Positions 1 to 7,492 of a DNA stretch of 8,993 nt are shown here, one piece after another. The translations under genes and the position numbers were made by a program. This DNA is from Chloroflexota bacterium (lineage in GTDB: Bacteria; Chloroflexota; Dehalococcoidia; Dehalococcoidales; RBG-16-60-22): NCBI GenBank assembly GCA_022574315.1, contig JACZSH010000059.1:1-8993 (forward strand). The letters are read 5' to 3'. Below the pieces are notes generated by a model that was given only the letters and a program-made list of their open reading frames with translations, was not told where the DNA came from and made no database searches. The first letter of the stretch is position 1, and the number at the start of each line of letters is the position of its first letter.

Positions 1-1200
1 GCTGATGAAAAAGCTGACATCAACAGGATTTCACAATCTTATACTTTAAACTCTATAGGCAGGATTTATGCTAATGTCACCCGGCTTCTGGGGATGAAAC
101 CGCTGGAGCATGAGTATAAGGTCATGGGATTGGCCCCTTATGCCAAAGAGGTGGATATTGCCAGAGTCTATCCTATTTTTGAAAAGACACTATTTGTAGA
201 TGGTTTGCAGTTTAAGGAACGTGATAATACCAGGCCGTTTTGGATATATCCTGGTAGTCGATTGCTTAACTATCGTTTTGATTGGATAGCGGGAGCCGTC
301 CAGAAATTTACCGAAGATATCCTTGCCCAATGGACGAAGCATGCCATTGCCGCTACTGGAATAGGCACGGTCGTTTTCAGCGGGGGAGTAGCCATGAATG
401 TAAAGGCGAATATGGTAATGTCCCAATTACCCGAGGTAGAGAGTTTGTTTATCTGTCCCAGTGGAGGGGATGAATCGACTGCCTTGGGCGCCGCCTACGC
501 TGCCATGGCAGACTATTGTTGCGAAAATAATAGGAGTAAGGACCAGATATCTCCATTGAATGATGTTTATTTAGGCATGGAGTACACCTCTGGAGAAATA
601 GAGCGAGCCATAGATGAGGCTAATTTAGGCGAAGATTTCGCCGTTATTAGAGATGAAAAAAATATCCCGGAATTTGTCGCTGCCGAGCTGGCTGCAGGCA
701 GGGTCGTAGTTCGATTAGCCGGGAGGATGGAATTTGGCGCCAGGGCTTTGGGTAATAGGACGATCATGGCGAATCCTTCTATACCCCAGGTCGTACCGAA
801 GATAAACGAACAGATTAAAAGTAGGGACTTTTGGATGCCTTTTGCCCCCACTATTCTGGCAGAGAGCGAACCAAAGTATGTTATCAATCCCAAGTCCCTA
901 AAAGCACCGTTCATGACTATAGGTTTTAACTCTACGGAACTTGCCCAGCAGCACCTTGTCGCCGCACTCCATCCCTATGATTTTACCTTAAGGCCTCAAA
1001 TAATCAGCGAAGAAGAAAATCCGGACTATTACCAGATTATTGCCAGTTGTCAAAGGAAAACGGGTATCGGGGCGATTTTAAATACCTCGTTTAACTTGCA
1101 CGGAGAACCGATTGTCTGTTCTCCGGCAGACGCCATCAGGACCTTTCGGAATTCGGGATTGGACACGCTGGTATTGGAAAATATTATTATTAAAAGGTAG
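1..1200 (+). CDS. Carbamoyltransferase, NodU/CmcH family (5'-truncated by window edge)
   Basis: The reading frame is open from base 1, so the gene begins upstream; 399 residues are visible and roughly 170-200 N-terminal residues are missing compared with the usual 570-610. ATG94 is an internal methionine, not the start. This family transfers a carbamoyl group from carbamoyl phosphate, through carbamoyl-adenylate, to a hydroxyl of a sugar or antibiotic. Visible family blocks, numbered from base 1, are HEYKVMGLAPY near residue 37, FSGGVAMN near 125, CPSGGDESTALGAAY near 147, EFGARALGNRT near 244, a KINEQIKSRDFWMPFAP block near 266 and LNTSFNLHGEPIV near 360. They cover the end of the Kae1-like N-terminal domain and the whole YrdC-like C-terminal domain. 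The usual proline in EFGPRALGNR is alanine here. The gene converges on the flippase with only 12 bases between stops. Base composition is AT-richer than the right half of the window. In this setting it probably carbamoylates a surface glycan sugar (inference). Confidence 0.93.
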   Translation, partial: ADEKADINRISQSYTLNSIGRIYANVTRLLGMKPLEHEYKVMGLAPYAKEVDIARVYPIFEKTLFVDGLQFKERDNTRPFWIYPGSRLLNYRFDWIAGAVQKFTEDILAQWTKHAIAATGIGTVVFSGGVAMNVKANMVMSQLPEVESLFICPSGGDESTALGAAYAAMADYCCENNRSKDQISPLNDVYLGMEYTSGEIERAIDEANLGEDFAVIRDEKNIPEFVAAELAAGRVVVRLAGRMEFGARALGNRTIMANPSIPQVVPKINEQIKSRDFWMPFAPTILAESEPKYVINPKSLKAPFMTIGFNSTELAQQHLVAALHPYDFTLRPQIISEEENPDYYQIIASCQRKTGIGAILNTSFNLHGEPIVCSPADAIRTFRNSGLDTLVLENIIIKR

Positions 1201-1212
1201 TTAGGAAGGGAA

Positions 1213-2667
1213 TTAACTCCTTGGCAACAAACGCCGGAAAAACCTTATTTCATCCCGGCTGAAGCCCCTTTGCAGTAGTAGCACGGCAAAATATATCACG
1301 CCGCCCAGCCCGATGACCAGCGCCACGTTTACCACCCCATTCGGGTTTAAAAACCAGATAACGGCCGACATGACAGACGAGGCAATCAGGCTCTTCAGGA
1401 TAAAGGCGGGCATGACTATGAACTTCAGATACTGAGTAGCGGTCAGTACGGTAATGACGGTGACCAGGCTATAAGAGAACAGTGTCGCCGCGGCGGCGGC
1501 GGTGACCCCGAATAAAGGCACCAAAATGACGTTGAGGGTCACGTTAAGCAAGGCAGCTCCTCCCCATAAGATGCCCAGTATTTTCGTTCGTTTGACCAGA
1601 ATGTGTACCTGGGAAAAGATGACATACGTGCCGAATAAAAGGTAGCTGAGAGCGATAAGCGGCAGCACCAGGGAACCCTCCGGAACGAACTCAGGCGTGG
1701 ATAAAACTCTGAGCAGTGGCCTGGCCAGGACAGTCAACCCGAAGACAGAAGGGATGGCCAGCATCAGGAAATACTTGAGCGAATAGCTCAGGTGTATTTT
1801 CACTTCCTCAATCCTGTTCTCGTCGTAGAGTCGGGATAAGGTTGGCAGCAGGACTACGGCCAGAGGTGCCGCAAAGTACATAATCACGTAGCCGATGCCG
1901 TAGCCGGCGGCATAGATACCTACCGGCGTTACTCCCAGTAGAATCCCGATAACGTAGCGGTCACTGGAGTTTATTACCCATGAAGAAAGCATTCCCGGTA
2001 TCAGTGGTATACCAAAACCAAAATAAGGCCTCAGCCGGGAGAAACGCGGCCATTTGATGCCGATTCGGTTAATAATCAGAAACAGCATGACGGAATCGAT
2101 GACCACCCGGGCGATAAGCAGTGAGAGGACGGCACCGAAAACACCGTATCCGGAAAAGATGAAATAAGAAATCAGCGCCAGCTCCAGAAAGTTTCGCGCG
2201 ATTAGCATAAATGAGTAAGTTTTCATTTCCCGGAAAGCCCGGAAGAAGCCAAGATACGTTGCCTCCATTGCCCAAAAAGGTACAATGAGGGCGGTAAGTT
2301 GCATAATCCGGAACGAGCCCGGGTCGTTGAGGAGAGAAGCAGCAAAAAACCGGCTCAACAGGAAAAGCACCAGGCCGATAAGCAGGCTGAACCCCAGGCC
2401 GGTAACCAGTACCGAGAAAAAACCCTCCCGGATGACGTCTCTGTCCTTTTCCGCGGCTAGAAAACGGGAAAGAGACGCGGGCAGGTTCAGGGTGGACAGG
2501 CAGGCAATCAAAGCAAGGGTGACCATCACTTGCGCCCAGATACCGTATCCGTAGGCACCCAGTGTTTTGCTGATAAGGGGCAGCAGCACCAGACCTCTCA
2601 GGACAATGACGAGATTAGTCAAACCGGTGATGGCAATGTCTCTGGTATATTTCTCGTAAGAATTCAT
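1213..2667 (-). CDS. Polysaccharide flippase, Wzx/MATE-like (oligosaccharide flippase family)
   Basis: A 484-residue protein made almost entirely of hydrophobic helices, about 12-14 of them, which is the usual size for flippases that move undecaprenyl- or polyprenyl-linked oligosaccharides across the cytoplasmic membrane. The N-terminus (MNSYEKYTRDIAITGLTNLV, then LISKTLGAYGYGIWAQ) is the typical first-helix region of the polysaccharide biosynthesis (Polysacc_synt) family, followed by LNLPASLSRFLAAE. Charged loops such as SRLYDENRIEEVKIHLSYS separate the two halves. I place the start at ATG2667. The frame stays open to 2817, but that 50-residue extension overlaps the 3' end of the preceding gene and is charged, Pro/Trp-rich and unlike the family. 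No strong Shine-Dalgarno sequence precedes ATG2667 (only an A-rich stretch), so translation may depend on the upstream gene, which ends 34 bases earlier. A short GC-rich run near 1486-1500 encodes a five-alanine stretch in a late helix. The exported substrate cannot be read from sequence. Confidence 0.9.
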   Translation of the reverse strand: MNSYEKYTRDIAITGLTNLVIVLRGLVLLPLISKTLGAYGYGIWAQVMVTLALIACLSTLNLPASLSRFLAAEKDRDVIREGFFSVLVTGLGFSLLIGLVLFLLSRFFAASLLNDPGSFRIMQLTALIVPFWAMEATYLGFFRAFREMKTYSFMLIARNFLELALISYFIFSGYGVFGAVLSLLIARVVIDSVMLFLIINRIGIKWPRFSRLRPYFGFGIPLIPGMLSSWVINSSDRYVIGILLGVTPVGIYAAGYGIGYVIMYFAAPLAVVLLPTLSRLYDENRIEEVKIHLSYSLKYFLMLAIPSVFGLTVLARPLLRVLSTPEFVPEGSLVLPLIALSYLLFGTYVIFSQVHILVKRTKILGILWGGAALLNVTLNVILVPLFGVTAAAAATLFSYSLVTVITVLTATQYLKFIVMPAFILKSLIASSVMSAVIWFLNPNGVVNVALVIGLGGVIYFAVLLLQRGFSRDEIRFFRRLLPRS

Positions 2668-2701
2668 CGGCTTTTTCAAGTTACTCTGAAAACCAGTCTG
2701 C

Positions 2702-4582
2702 CTACCTTTCCATCTCGGGAGTCGGGTTGAACGGGGCCATGGGATGTATGTACCACACCTCAAAACCGCGGTTGGTATAAAGCCTGTCCAGGGAGGCGTC
2801 ATCTTCCAATCGGTCAAAATCAGCGGTATAGAAACGGAAGGCAGCCACTTCCGGATATGTTTCTACGTAGGTTAACCGGTCGTTCTGGTCCAGTACCATG
2901 TAAGCGTCCTCATTGTAGGCGTTGCCAAGGTAGCGATTCGTATCATAGCCGAAATGCCACGGAACTGTTGGATATTCCCTGGTAGTGGTGTCCGGACGCA
3001 CATTTCTTTCTTCCAGTGTCAATAAGGCGTGAGCGAACCTCCATGGCGCCAGAGAACTGTTGGTGGTCATAATTCCAGTATCTTTGTTGGCAACAAACCA
3101 GGCAAACCCCTTCATGTCGGCCAGAGTTACATGGGTGGAAGGGGTGAAAGTATAGCGAGAATAATGAGCCCGAAAGACACCGTTTATCTGTAAGGCGAGC
3201 AGGATGAGCGCGATTAAAGCCAGTGATAATGGTACCAGGTAAGTCCGACCGGTATTTTTTACACGGTTGATTATCTCGAATAATATGAACCCGGCAAAAA
3301 GGGCCCCCAGGATTTCGATGTAACGGAGCAGCCGGGCGGGGCCAAACTGAATGTTGAAAAAAAACAGGACAATCAAGGTAATACCGAGTGCTGCCAGGGG
3401 ACCGTACAAGCCGAATAGTTTTCCCAGTTCTCTATTAGTGGCTACCTTTTTGAGGAGTATGGGGAATGATATCATGGTGAGTAAGCCAACTATCAGGAGA
3501 TCGCCATGCCTTTTGAAAAATTGTTCGATTACGCTGTACCCGTATCCGGAAGCAAATTCGATGGTGCCCAAGAGGGAATCAAGCTGGTTTGGGCCGCCGG
3601 TGGCAATGATGGTGTGGATGTTGATGACGACAGACTTCCATATATAGAAAGGGTAAAACCAGGCGGCGGCGAATAATAATGACACCAGTAATATCGTGAT
3701 GGGTAAAAACTGATAATTACTGTTAAGTGGCGGTGCCGCCTTGTTGATACCGAAGATTCGGTACAGATTATGCGGTATCATTACCAGTACCCTGTTCGGT
3801 AGCCAGAAGAACAGCATCATGAGTAGCAGGGCAAACATGGGTACGAAATGGAATGGCGTCAGCAAAAGTACCATGATAATAAGTAACAGGCTGTAACGAG
3901 ATTTAGGCACCTGAAATACTCTTACCGCGCAGAGCATAAAAGCCAGCGGGAGCAGCATATCTGCCGATGAGTTTGGCGCGGTAATTACCTGTCCGTATCC
4001 GCTGGCGCTCAATGCGGCGGTGCCGGCTATGGTGGCCAGTATCGCCTGTCCTTTATGCGGGAGAATAAACCGGGCGAAGATGTACATGAAAGGCATGAAC
4101 AATATTGTTGCGAAAAAAGCAGGGAGATAACCAGATAATCTCATCGCACTGACATCGAGAATAGAGGAAAGTTGGGCAAGATAAATGTGCAGTACGGGGT
4201 AAATATTCCTTCCGTCGGTATGTCCGGTAAAGATTAAGTCTCGAACCCGACCCAGATGTGATATAACGTCTCCTCTCCCATAAGCAGTGTAAGCTCTCAG
4301 GGCAGGTGCTGAAAACAGGATGGCAAGGCTGAAAACGATTAACACCAGCCCGATGACCCACAGGTTACTCGCGGTCTCTTTCCGGTAGTAAAGCTGGTGC
4401 AGTATGATGACGGTGCCGCAAACGATGGAAAAAACTAAAACTACCCAGACAATGGAAGGTGTACCTGTGTAAATGGACGATTCAAAGCCGGTGGCCGGAT
4501 TATTCCTCAAAACGAGGAGGATAAAAGCAAGCAGGGCGAAGCACAGAACAGCTATTACCTTTATGATTCGACTCGATATCAT
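2702..4582 (-). CDS. Multi-pass membrane protein, probable GT-C-fold glycosyltransferase
   Basis: 626 residues with about 12 predicted membrane helices over residues 1-470 and a soluble C-terminal domain of about 155 residues. After the third helix the loop YGRGDVISHLGRVRDLIFTG carries Asp105 and His109, followed by NIYPVLHIYLAQL. An acidic residue in an early extracytoplasmic loop followed by such a helix is the hallmark of GT-C enzymes, which use polyprenyl-phosphate sugars as donors. A second conserved-looking patch, GPARLLRY (414-421), lies before the last helices. The C-terminal part (471-626) is rich in Tyr, Asp and Arg, ends with a GFEVWYIHP segment, and likely sits outside the membrane as in ArnT/PMT-like proteins. 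ATG4582 is the first start; TAGGT stands about 13 bases upstream. It is probably cotranscribed with the flippase 34 bases downstream. Donor and acceptor are unknown, and a ligase or polymerase role (Wzy/O-antigen-ligase-like) cannot be excluded. Confidence 0.72.
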   Translation of the reverse strand: MISSRIIKVIAVLCFALLAFILLVLRNNPATGFESSIYTGTPSIVWVVLVFSIVCGTVIILHQLYYRKETASNLWVIGLVLIVFSLAILFSAPALRAYTAYGRGDVISHLGRVRDLIFTGHTDGRNIYPVLHIYLAQLSSILDVSAMRLSGYLPAFFATILFMPFMYIFARFILPHKGQAILATIAGTAALSASGYGQVITAPNSSADMLLPLAFMLCAVRVFQVPKSRYSLLLIIMVLLLTPFHFVPMFALLLMMLFFWLPNRVLVMIPHNLYRIFGINKAAPPLNSNYQFLPITILLVSLLFAAAWFYPFYIWKSVVINIHTIIATGGPNQLDSLLGTIEFASGYGYSVIEQFFKRHGDLLIVGLLTMISFPILLKKVATNRELGKLFGLYGPLAALGITLIVLFFFNIQFGPARLLRYIEILGALFAGFILFEIINRVKNTGRTYLVPLSLALIALILLALQINGVFRAHYSRYTFTPSTHVTLADMKGFAWFVANKDTGIMTTNSSLAPWRFAHALLTLEERNVRPDTTTREYPTVPWHFGYDTNRYLGNAYNEDAYMVLDQNDRLTYVETYPEVAAFRFYTADFDRLEDDASLDRLYTNRGFEVWYIHPMAPFNPTPEMER

Positions 4583-4706
4583 GCCTTATTTACCTAACGC
4601 ATGCCGCAGTTTGTTGACTCAGCACCGCAAAAACTTCACCCCTGGTGGACACTATGTAAAAAACGGTACAGCTATTGGCGGAAAATCAAACCCACCACCG
4701 GCAGCC
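4583..4706. other. Intergenic gap between GT-C-like gene and sulfatase-like gene
   Basis: 124 bases separating two co-directional - strand genes. I see no convincing hairpin followed by a T-run, no tRNA and no small gene. There is only a four-base stem with a three-base loop at 4637-4647 (CACC/GGTG) and a repeated GGTGGT-like stretch near 4691-4700. An internal promoter for the two downstream genes is possible but no clear -35/-10 pair is visible. The gap is long enough that the GT-C and flippase genes might form their own transcription unit. Confidence 0.4.
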
Positions 4707-6218
4707 TCAATCAACCTTACCTTCCGGAGGTAAAAAGATAAAATCAAACTGCTTCCCCGTGTATGAATAGTAACTTTCATCTTTTAGCAATTCGTAATCC
4801 TCATCGAGGTAGAGATTAAAGACCATCCTGAAAGTATTGACCGGCGTTATGGATTCATACAGAAAGCGGCTGCCGTTCTCAGGCAGGTAATAGGCATTTA
4901 GTATGCTCATCCCCGCTTTCACTCGTATTTCCTCAAATTCGTCAACAGGGCCCTCTCGCGGCGGGATATCGCGTGGGCCATGGTCGGCCTGTAAGATGAT
5001 AACCGGTTCGGTATCGGATTTGGAGAGTATTTCGTCGATGAGTTCACCGATTTTTTTATTCATGAAAATTAGCTGCTCAATATATCCCTCTTGATAATAC
5101 TGGGGAACACTGGTGGCATGAAAGACGGCTTGCATCGTCGGATTTCCGTCGCGGTCAAAAACGAATGGGGTATGCACGGCATTTAGGTGGGCAACCACAA
5201 AGGTAGGCTCTTCAATGTCAGGGATATCAGCCAGTGTCTCAAATACGAACAGTATATCTTTGCGGCGGTCAATGCCGATAATGTCTCGGAAAGGTTCCAG
5301 GGCGGTAGTTTTAATCAGGCCAATTACAAAGTTGGTCATGCCAATGCCGAACGCACCCTGCTCCGGGAGATATACTTCGGCGTATTCACTCATCTCCTTA
5401 CTGAACAACCCCTCGGATACATATATATTCCGATATCCCTTGCTTTTTAGAAGCCGTGTGACCGTATTATTTTGTTTCTTTGATTTCAGAGTGATGGAAT
5501 CCCTGAAGGTGATGTACTCCATATTTAAGGAAGATGATAACGATAAATAGGAATGCGCATAATTACTGCGGCTCGTCGGACTCACGTAAAACCCTTTACG
5601 AGTCAAGTCAGCTATGAATTCACTATTGTCGTAATCAAAGACTTCTTTTAAAGTGTTTTGGGCAGCATATGAGTCCAGGATGATGTAATAGATGTCCGGC
5701 AGGTTGGCCGAAATATTCAAATCCGGGCCATTCGCCTCTTTATTTATTTCCTGGGTATTGGCATCATAAATATGACTGCTTGCCCTGATTTCATAGATGC
5801 CGATATTAATAATGGAAATGATAATCAGGATAACCGTTACGATATTCAAATATCGGGTGATACTGCCATAACTATGCCGGGATTTAATGACCAGAAAAGT
5901 CACCGTAATGAGGAAGAGCGCCCAAAGAGAACCTAAAATAAAAGTACGTTCCGCGTAACCTATTAGTGGCATGAGTGCTTGAGATACATGTCCGTAAGAA
6001 AAGAATAATATCACGAAGCAGGAAGTAATGATGCCGCTTTTATAATAGCTTTTAATGATTAATTTCAATAAGAAAAAAAGAGCCAGTGTGAAAATCGTCA
6101 CGACTACTATTGGTAAGAAAAGGTCGCTAACTGAAACTTCGTCTATATTATAAGTAAAGATAAAAAGAACCGGGAATACCGCAAATAGAAACGGGTGGAT
6201 AACCACCAGTTTTTTCAC
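4707..6218 (-). CDS. Membrane-anchored sulfatase/LTA-synthase-like hydrolase or transferase
   Basis: 503 residues from GTG6218. The N-terminus (KKLVVIHPFLFAVFPVLFIF, then NIDEVS) opens a block of about five membrane helices ending near residue 142. Residues 170-500 form an alkaline phosphatase-superfamily (sulfatase-type) domain outside the membrane, the architecture of lipoteichoic acid synthase and related phosphoglycerol or phosphoethanolamine transferases. Visible active-site elements are PDIYYIILDSYA with metal ligand Asp182, the nucleophile region SNYAHSYLSLSSSLNM (219-233) where Ser223 occupies the place I expect for Ser/Thr, HLNAVHTPF with His344 and His349, and QADHGPRD with Asp412-His413. 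There is no C/S-x-P-x-R signature of true sulfatases, so a phospho-group transferase or phosphatase is more likely than a sulfatase. The frame stays open to GTG6257, but GTG6218 is preceded by GAGGTA at six bases and gives the family-typical N-terminus. The gene is AT-rich compared with the genes to its right. Substrate unknown. Confidence 0.85.
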   Translation of the reverse strand: MKKLVVIHPFLFAVFPVLFIFTYNIDEVSVSDLFLPIVVVTIFTLALFFLLKLIIKSYYKSGIITSCFVILFFSYGHVSQALMPLIGYAERTFILGSLWALFLITVTFLVIKSRHSYGSITRYLNIVTVILIIISIINIGIYEIRASSHIYDANTQEINKEANGPDLNISANLPDIYYIILDSYAAQNTLKEVFDYDNSEFIADLTRKGFYVSPTSRSNYAHSYLSLSSSLNMEYITFRDSITLKSKKQNNTVTRLLKSKGYRNIYVSEGLFSKEMSEYAEVYLPEQGAFGIGMTNFVIGLIKTTALEPFRDIIGIDRRKDILFVFETLADIPDIEEPTFVVAHLNAVHTPFVFDRDGNPTMQAVFHATSVPQYYQEGYIEQLIFMNKKIGELIDEILSKSDTEPVIILQADHGPRDIPPREGPVDEFEEIRVKAGMSILNAYYLPENGSRFLYESITPVNTFRMVFNLYLDEDYELLKDESYYSYTGKQFDFIFLPPEGKVD

Positions 6219-6223
6219 AAAGA

Positions 6224-6229
6224 TACCTC
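6224..6229 (-). promoter_or_regulatory. Ribosome binding site fixing GTG6218 as the start
   Basis: Read on the - strand this is GAGGTA, six bases before GTG6218. The alternative GTG at 6257 has no such site and lies inside the palindrome at 6253-6264, so this site decides the start of the sulfatase-like gene. Confidence 0.75.
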
Positions 6230-6252
6230 GTAATTTAACATAATATACAATG

Positions 6253-6264
6253 TTCACCGGTGAA
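6253..6264. repeat. Perfect 12-bp palindrome TTCACCGGTGAA
   Basis: Both strands read TTCACCGGTGAA; the symmetry ends at 6252/6265. It sits 35 bases upstream of GTG6218 in an AT-rich leader and just upstream of the candidate -10 boxes. The position suits an operator for a dimeric regulator, but the arm length is short and no regulator is encoded in the window, so this is a suggestion only. Confidence 0.45.
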
Positions 6265-6313
6265 TTTATTATTACGGTAGTTTAAAGGTTTACTATGCAA
6301 CTGATTTCATGAC

Positions 6314-7492
6314 TTATTTTCCTAAAGTATACCACAGGTTATGGGTTTCGCCTTTCAGGTATTGCCATTCTTCGAATGGGTCATCCCTGGCGGATTCCAT
6401 TGGCGAGAATAAGGAAAGGGTATTCCTGGCCGATTCCAGCAGGGAACGGTCTACGGCTCCGTTCCGGGACAGGCTGAAATAGACCTGCGCTATTGCCGGG
6501 TATAACAGGTGTACCCAGGGGCCACCGGACCTGAGCACCGACGGTAGAGACAGGACCGGTGATTTTTTGGAAAACGTTCGTCCCAAGGCCATCACCGACC
6601 GCAACACCGGGTGCCTGAAATATTTATCCTTTAGCTCCAGGTAGCTGCCAAAGTCGACTCTCATGTGTTCCCGCAGCAGGTACCTGAGCACCGGGTCGCA
6701 TATTTCCGCGGCGTCAAACCAGAGCTCCCTGATGTCCGTCCAGTAAACTTCTCTGGTAAGCTTGTAGTCGGTTGCCTTTGCCGCCAGGGCGGTGAAACCG
6801 GGCAGCCGGGCAATAAGCTCCTTAAAGTTCTGACCGGCCGTTGCCTGGAAGAGGCGGTTTCTGGTCCGGCAGGAGACGTGGTATTTACCGTCACCAATCA
6901 GCAGCCCATCCTGGCAGGCAAGGATAATTTTAGTCACCCAGAACGCGGTTGTCTGCGCCTGTTCCGGGGTGGCAGCACCGGTGGGCAGGGGGAAATACCT
7001 TAATGCCTCGGCAAGACGGTTAAATATTAATCTGATGCCCTCCCAGGCAGGTATCTGCCGGGGGTCGAAGCCAGGCATTTTCGCCAGGTAGTCCACCCCG
7101 TAAAGATTTCGGGTGCCGTATTTTAAGTCGTAGTTCCAGATGGTTGGCTTCCACAGTACGGAAGAGAGTGGCAGCCACGGATAGACCGGCAGGGCGATAC
7201 TGCTGCGGATGACGAACTGCGGCTTGTTTCCTTCGGTCAAGGCAGAACCCAGTGTCTCCACTATCCGCCGACTGCTGAAATAGCGGTTGCCTGCCAGCAC
7301 GATTTCGCAGTCGCTCAGGAAACTCAAATTGCCGCCGGGATTGATAATGGTCGCTTCACCCCGCCCGAAACTCCCCGCCAGGATGATTGACCGGGGGTGG
7401 AAATGGGACACCAGGCGGTCGGTGATGTCCGTCAGAATATCGTCCACCGCGGCTTCTACGGCGGCGTTATCATGCTCGGTGTATTTCCCCAT
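6314..7492 (-). CDS. Nucleotidyltransferase-domain protein with long uncharacterised C-terminal region
   Basis: 392 residues. The N-terminal 100 or so form a DNA polymerase beta-type (minimal) nucleotidyltransferase domain: a helix, then RSIILAGSFGRGE (35-46) and FLSDCEIVLAG (58-68). Gly40-Ser41 and Asp61/Glu63 match the GS-x-x-x-G...D-x-[D/E] nucleotide and metal-binding signature; the second acid is Glu rather than the more usual Asp. Residues 130-392 are mostly helical, with a WEGIRLIFNRLAEAL helix that may contribute to substrate binding, and carry many Arg, Trp and Tyr residues. I do not recognise this part. There is no signal peptide, so it is cytoplasmic. ATG7492 overlaps the TAA of the preceding gene by one base (TAATG), with GGAG nine bases before the start, so the two genes are translationally coupled. 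Such enzymes attach NMP to antibiotics, proteins, nucleic acids or sugars; the substrate cannot be read here. The neighbouring phosphodiesterase suggests a related substrate. Confidence 0.8.
   Translation of the reverse strand: MGKYTEHDNAAVEAAVDDILTDITDRLVSHFHPRSIILAGSFGRGEATIINPGGNLSFLSDCEIVLAGNRYFSSRRIVETLGSALTEGNKPQFVIRSSIALPVYPWLPLSSVLWKPTIWNYDLKYGTRNLYGVDYLAKMPGFDPRQIPAWEGIRLIFNRLAEALRYFPLPTGAATPEQAQTTAFWVTKIILACQDGLLIGDGKYHVSCRTRNRLFQATAGQNFKELIARLPGFTALAAKATDYKLTREVYWTDIRELWFDAAEICDPVLRYLLREHMRVDFGSYLELKDKYFRHPVLRSVMALGRTFSKKSPVLSLPSVLRSGGPWVHLLYPAIAQVYFSLSRNGAVDRSLLESARNTLSLFSPMESARDDPFEEWQYLKGETHNLWYTLGK

Larger units (their letters stand above)
6219..6313 (-). promoter_or_regulatory. 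AT-rich leader upstream of the sulfatase-like gene
   Basis: 95 bases between the stop of the nucleotidyltransferase gene and GTG6218. It is much more AT-rich than the upstream gene and includes runs such as TAATAATAAAT and GTATATTATG on the - strand. It holds a perfect 12-bp palindrome. This is the most likely place in the window for an internal promoter, with TATATT (6242-6247) or TATTAT (6240-6245) as candidate -10 boxes, but no good -35 box stands at the right distance. No terminator hairpin is visible after the upstream gene. Confidence 0.35.

Noticed and set aside
1201..1212. Bidirectional terminator between the converging genes
   Set aside because: The gap is 12 bases and contains no inverted repeat; any terminator would have to lie inside the coding sequences and none is evident.
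1486..1505. GC-rich repeat CGCCGCGGCGGCGGCGG as a possible repeat element
   Set aside because: It simply encodes consecutive alanines in a membrane helix of the flippase.
2668..2817. N-terminal extension of the flippase frame to 2817
   Set aside because: It overlaps the 3' end of the GT-C-like gene and adds 50 residues unlike any flippase N-terminus; ATG2667 gives the expected first helix.
4637..4647. Small stem-loop CACC-CCT-GGTG as a terminator
   Set aside because: The stem has only four pairs and no T-run follows on either strand.
6219..6257. Start of the sulfatase-like gene at GTG6257
   Set aside because: No ribosome binding site precedes it and it lies within the palindrome, whereas GTG6218 has GAGGTA at six bases and gives the typical protein start.
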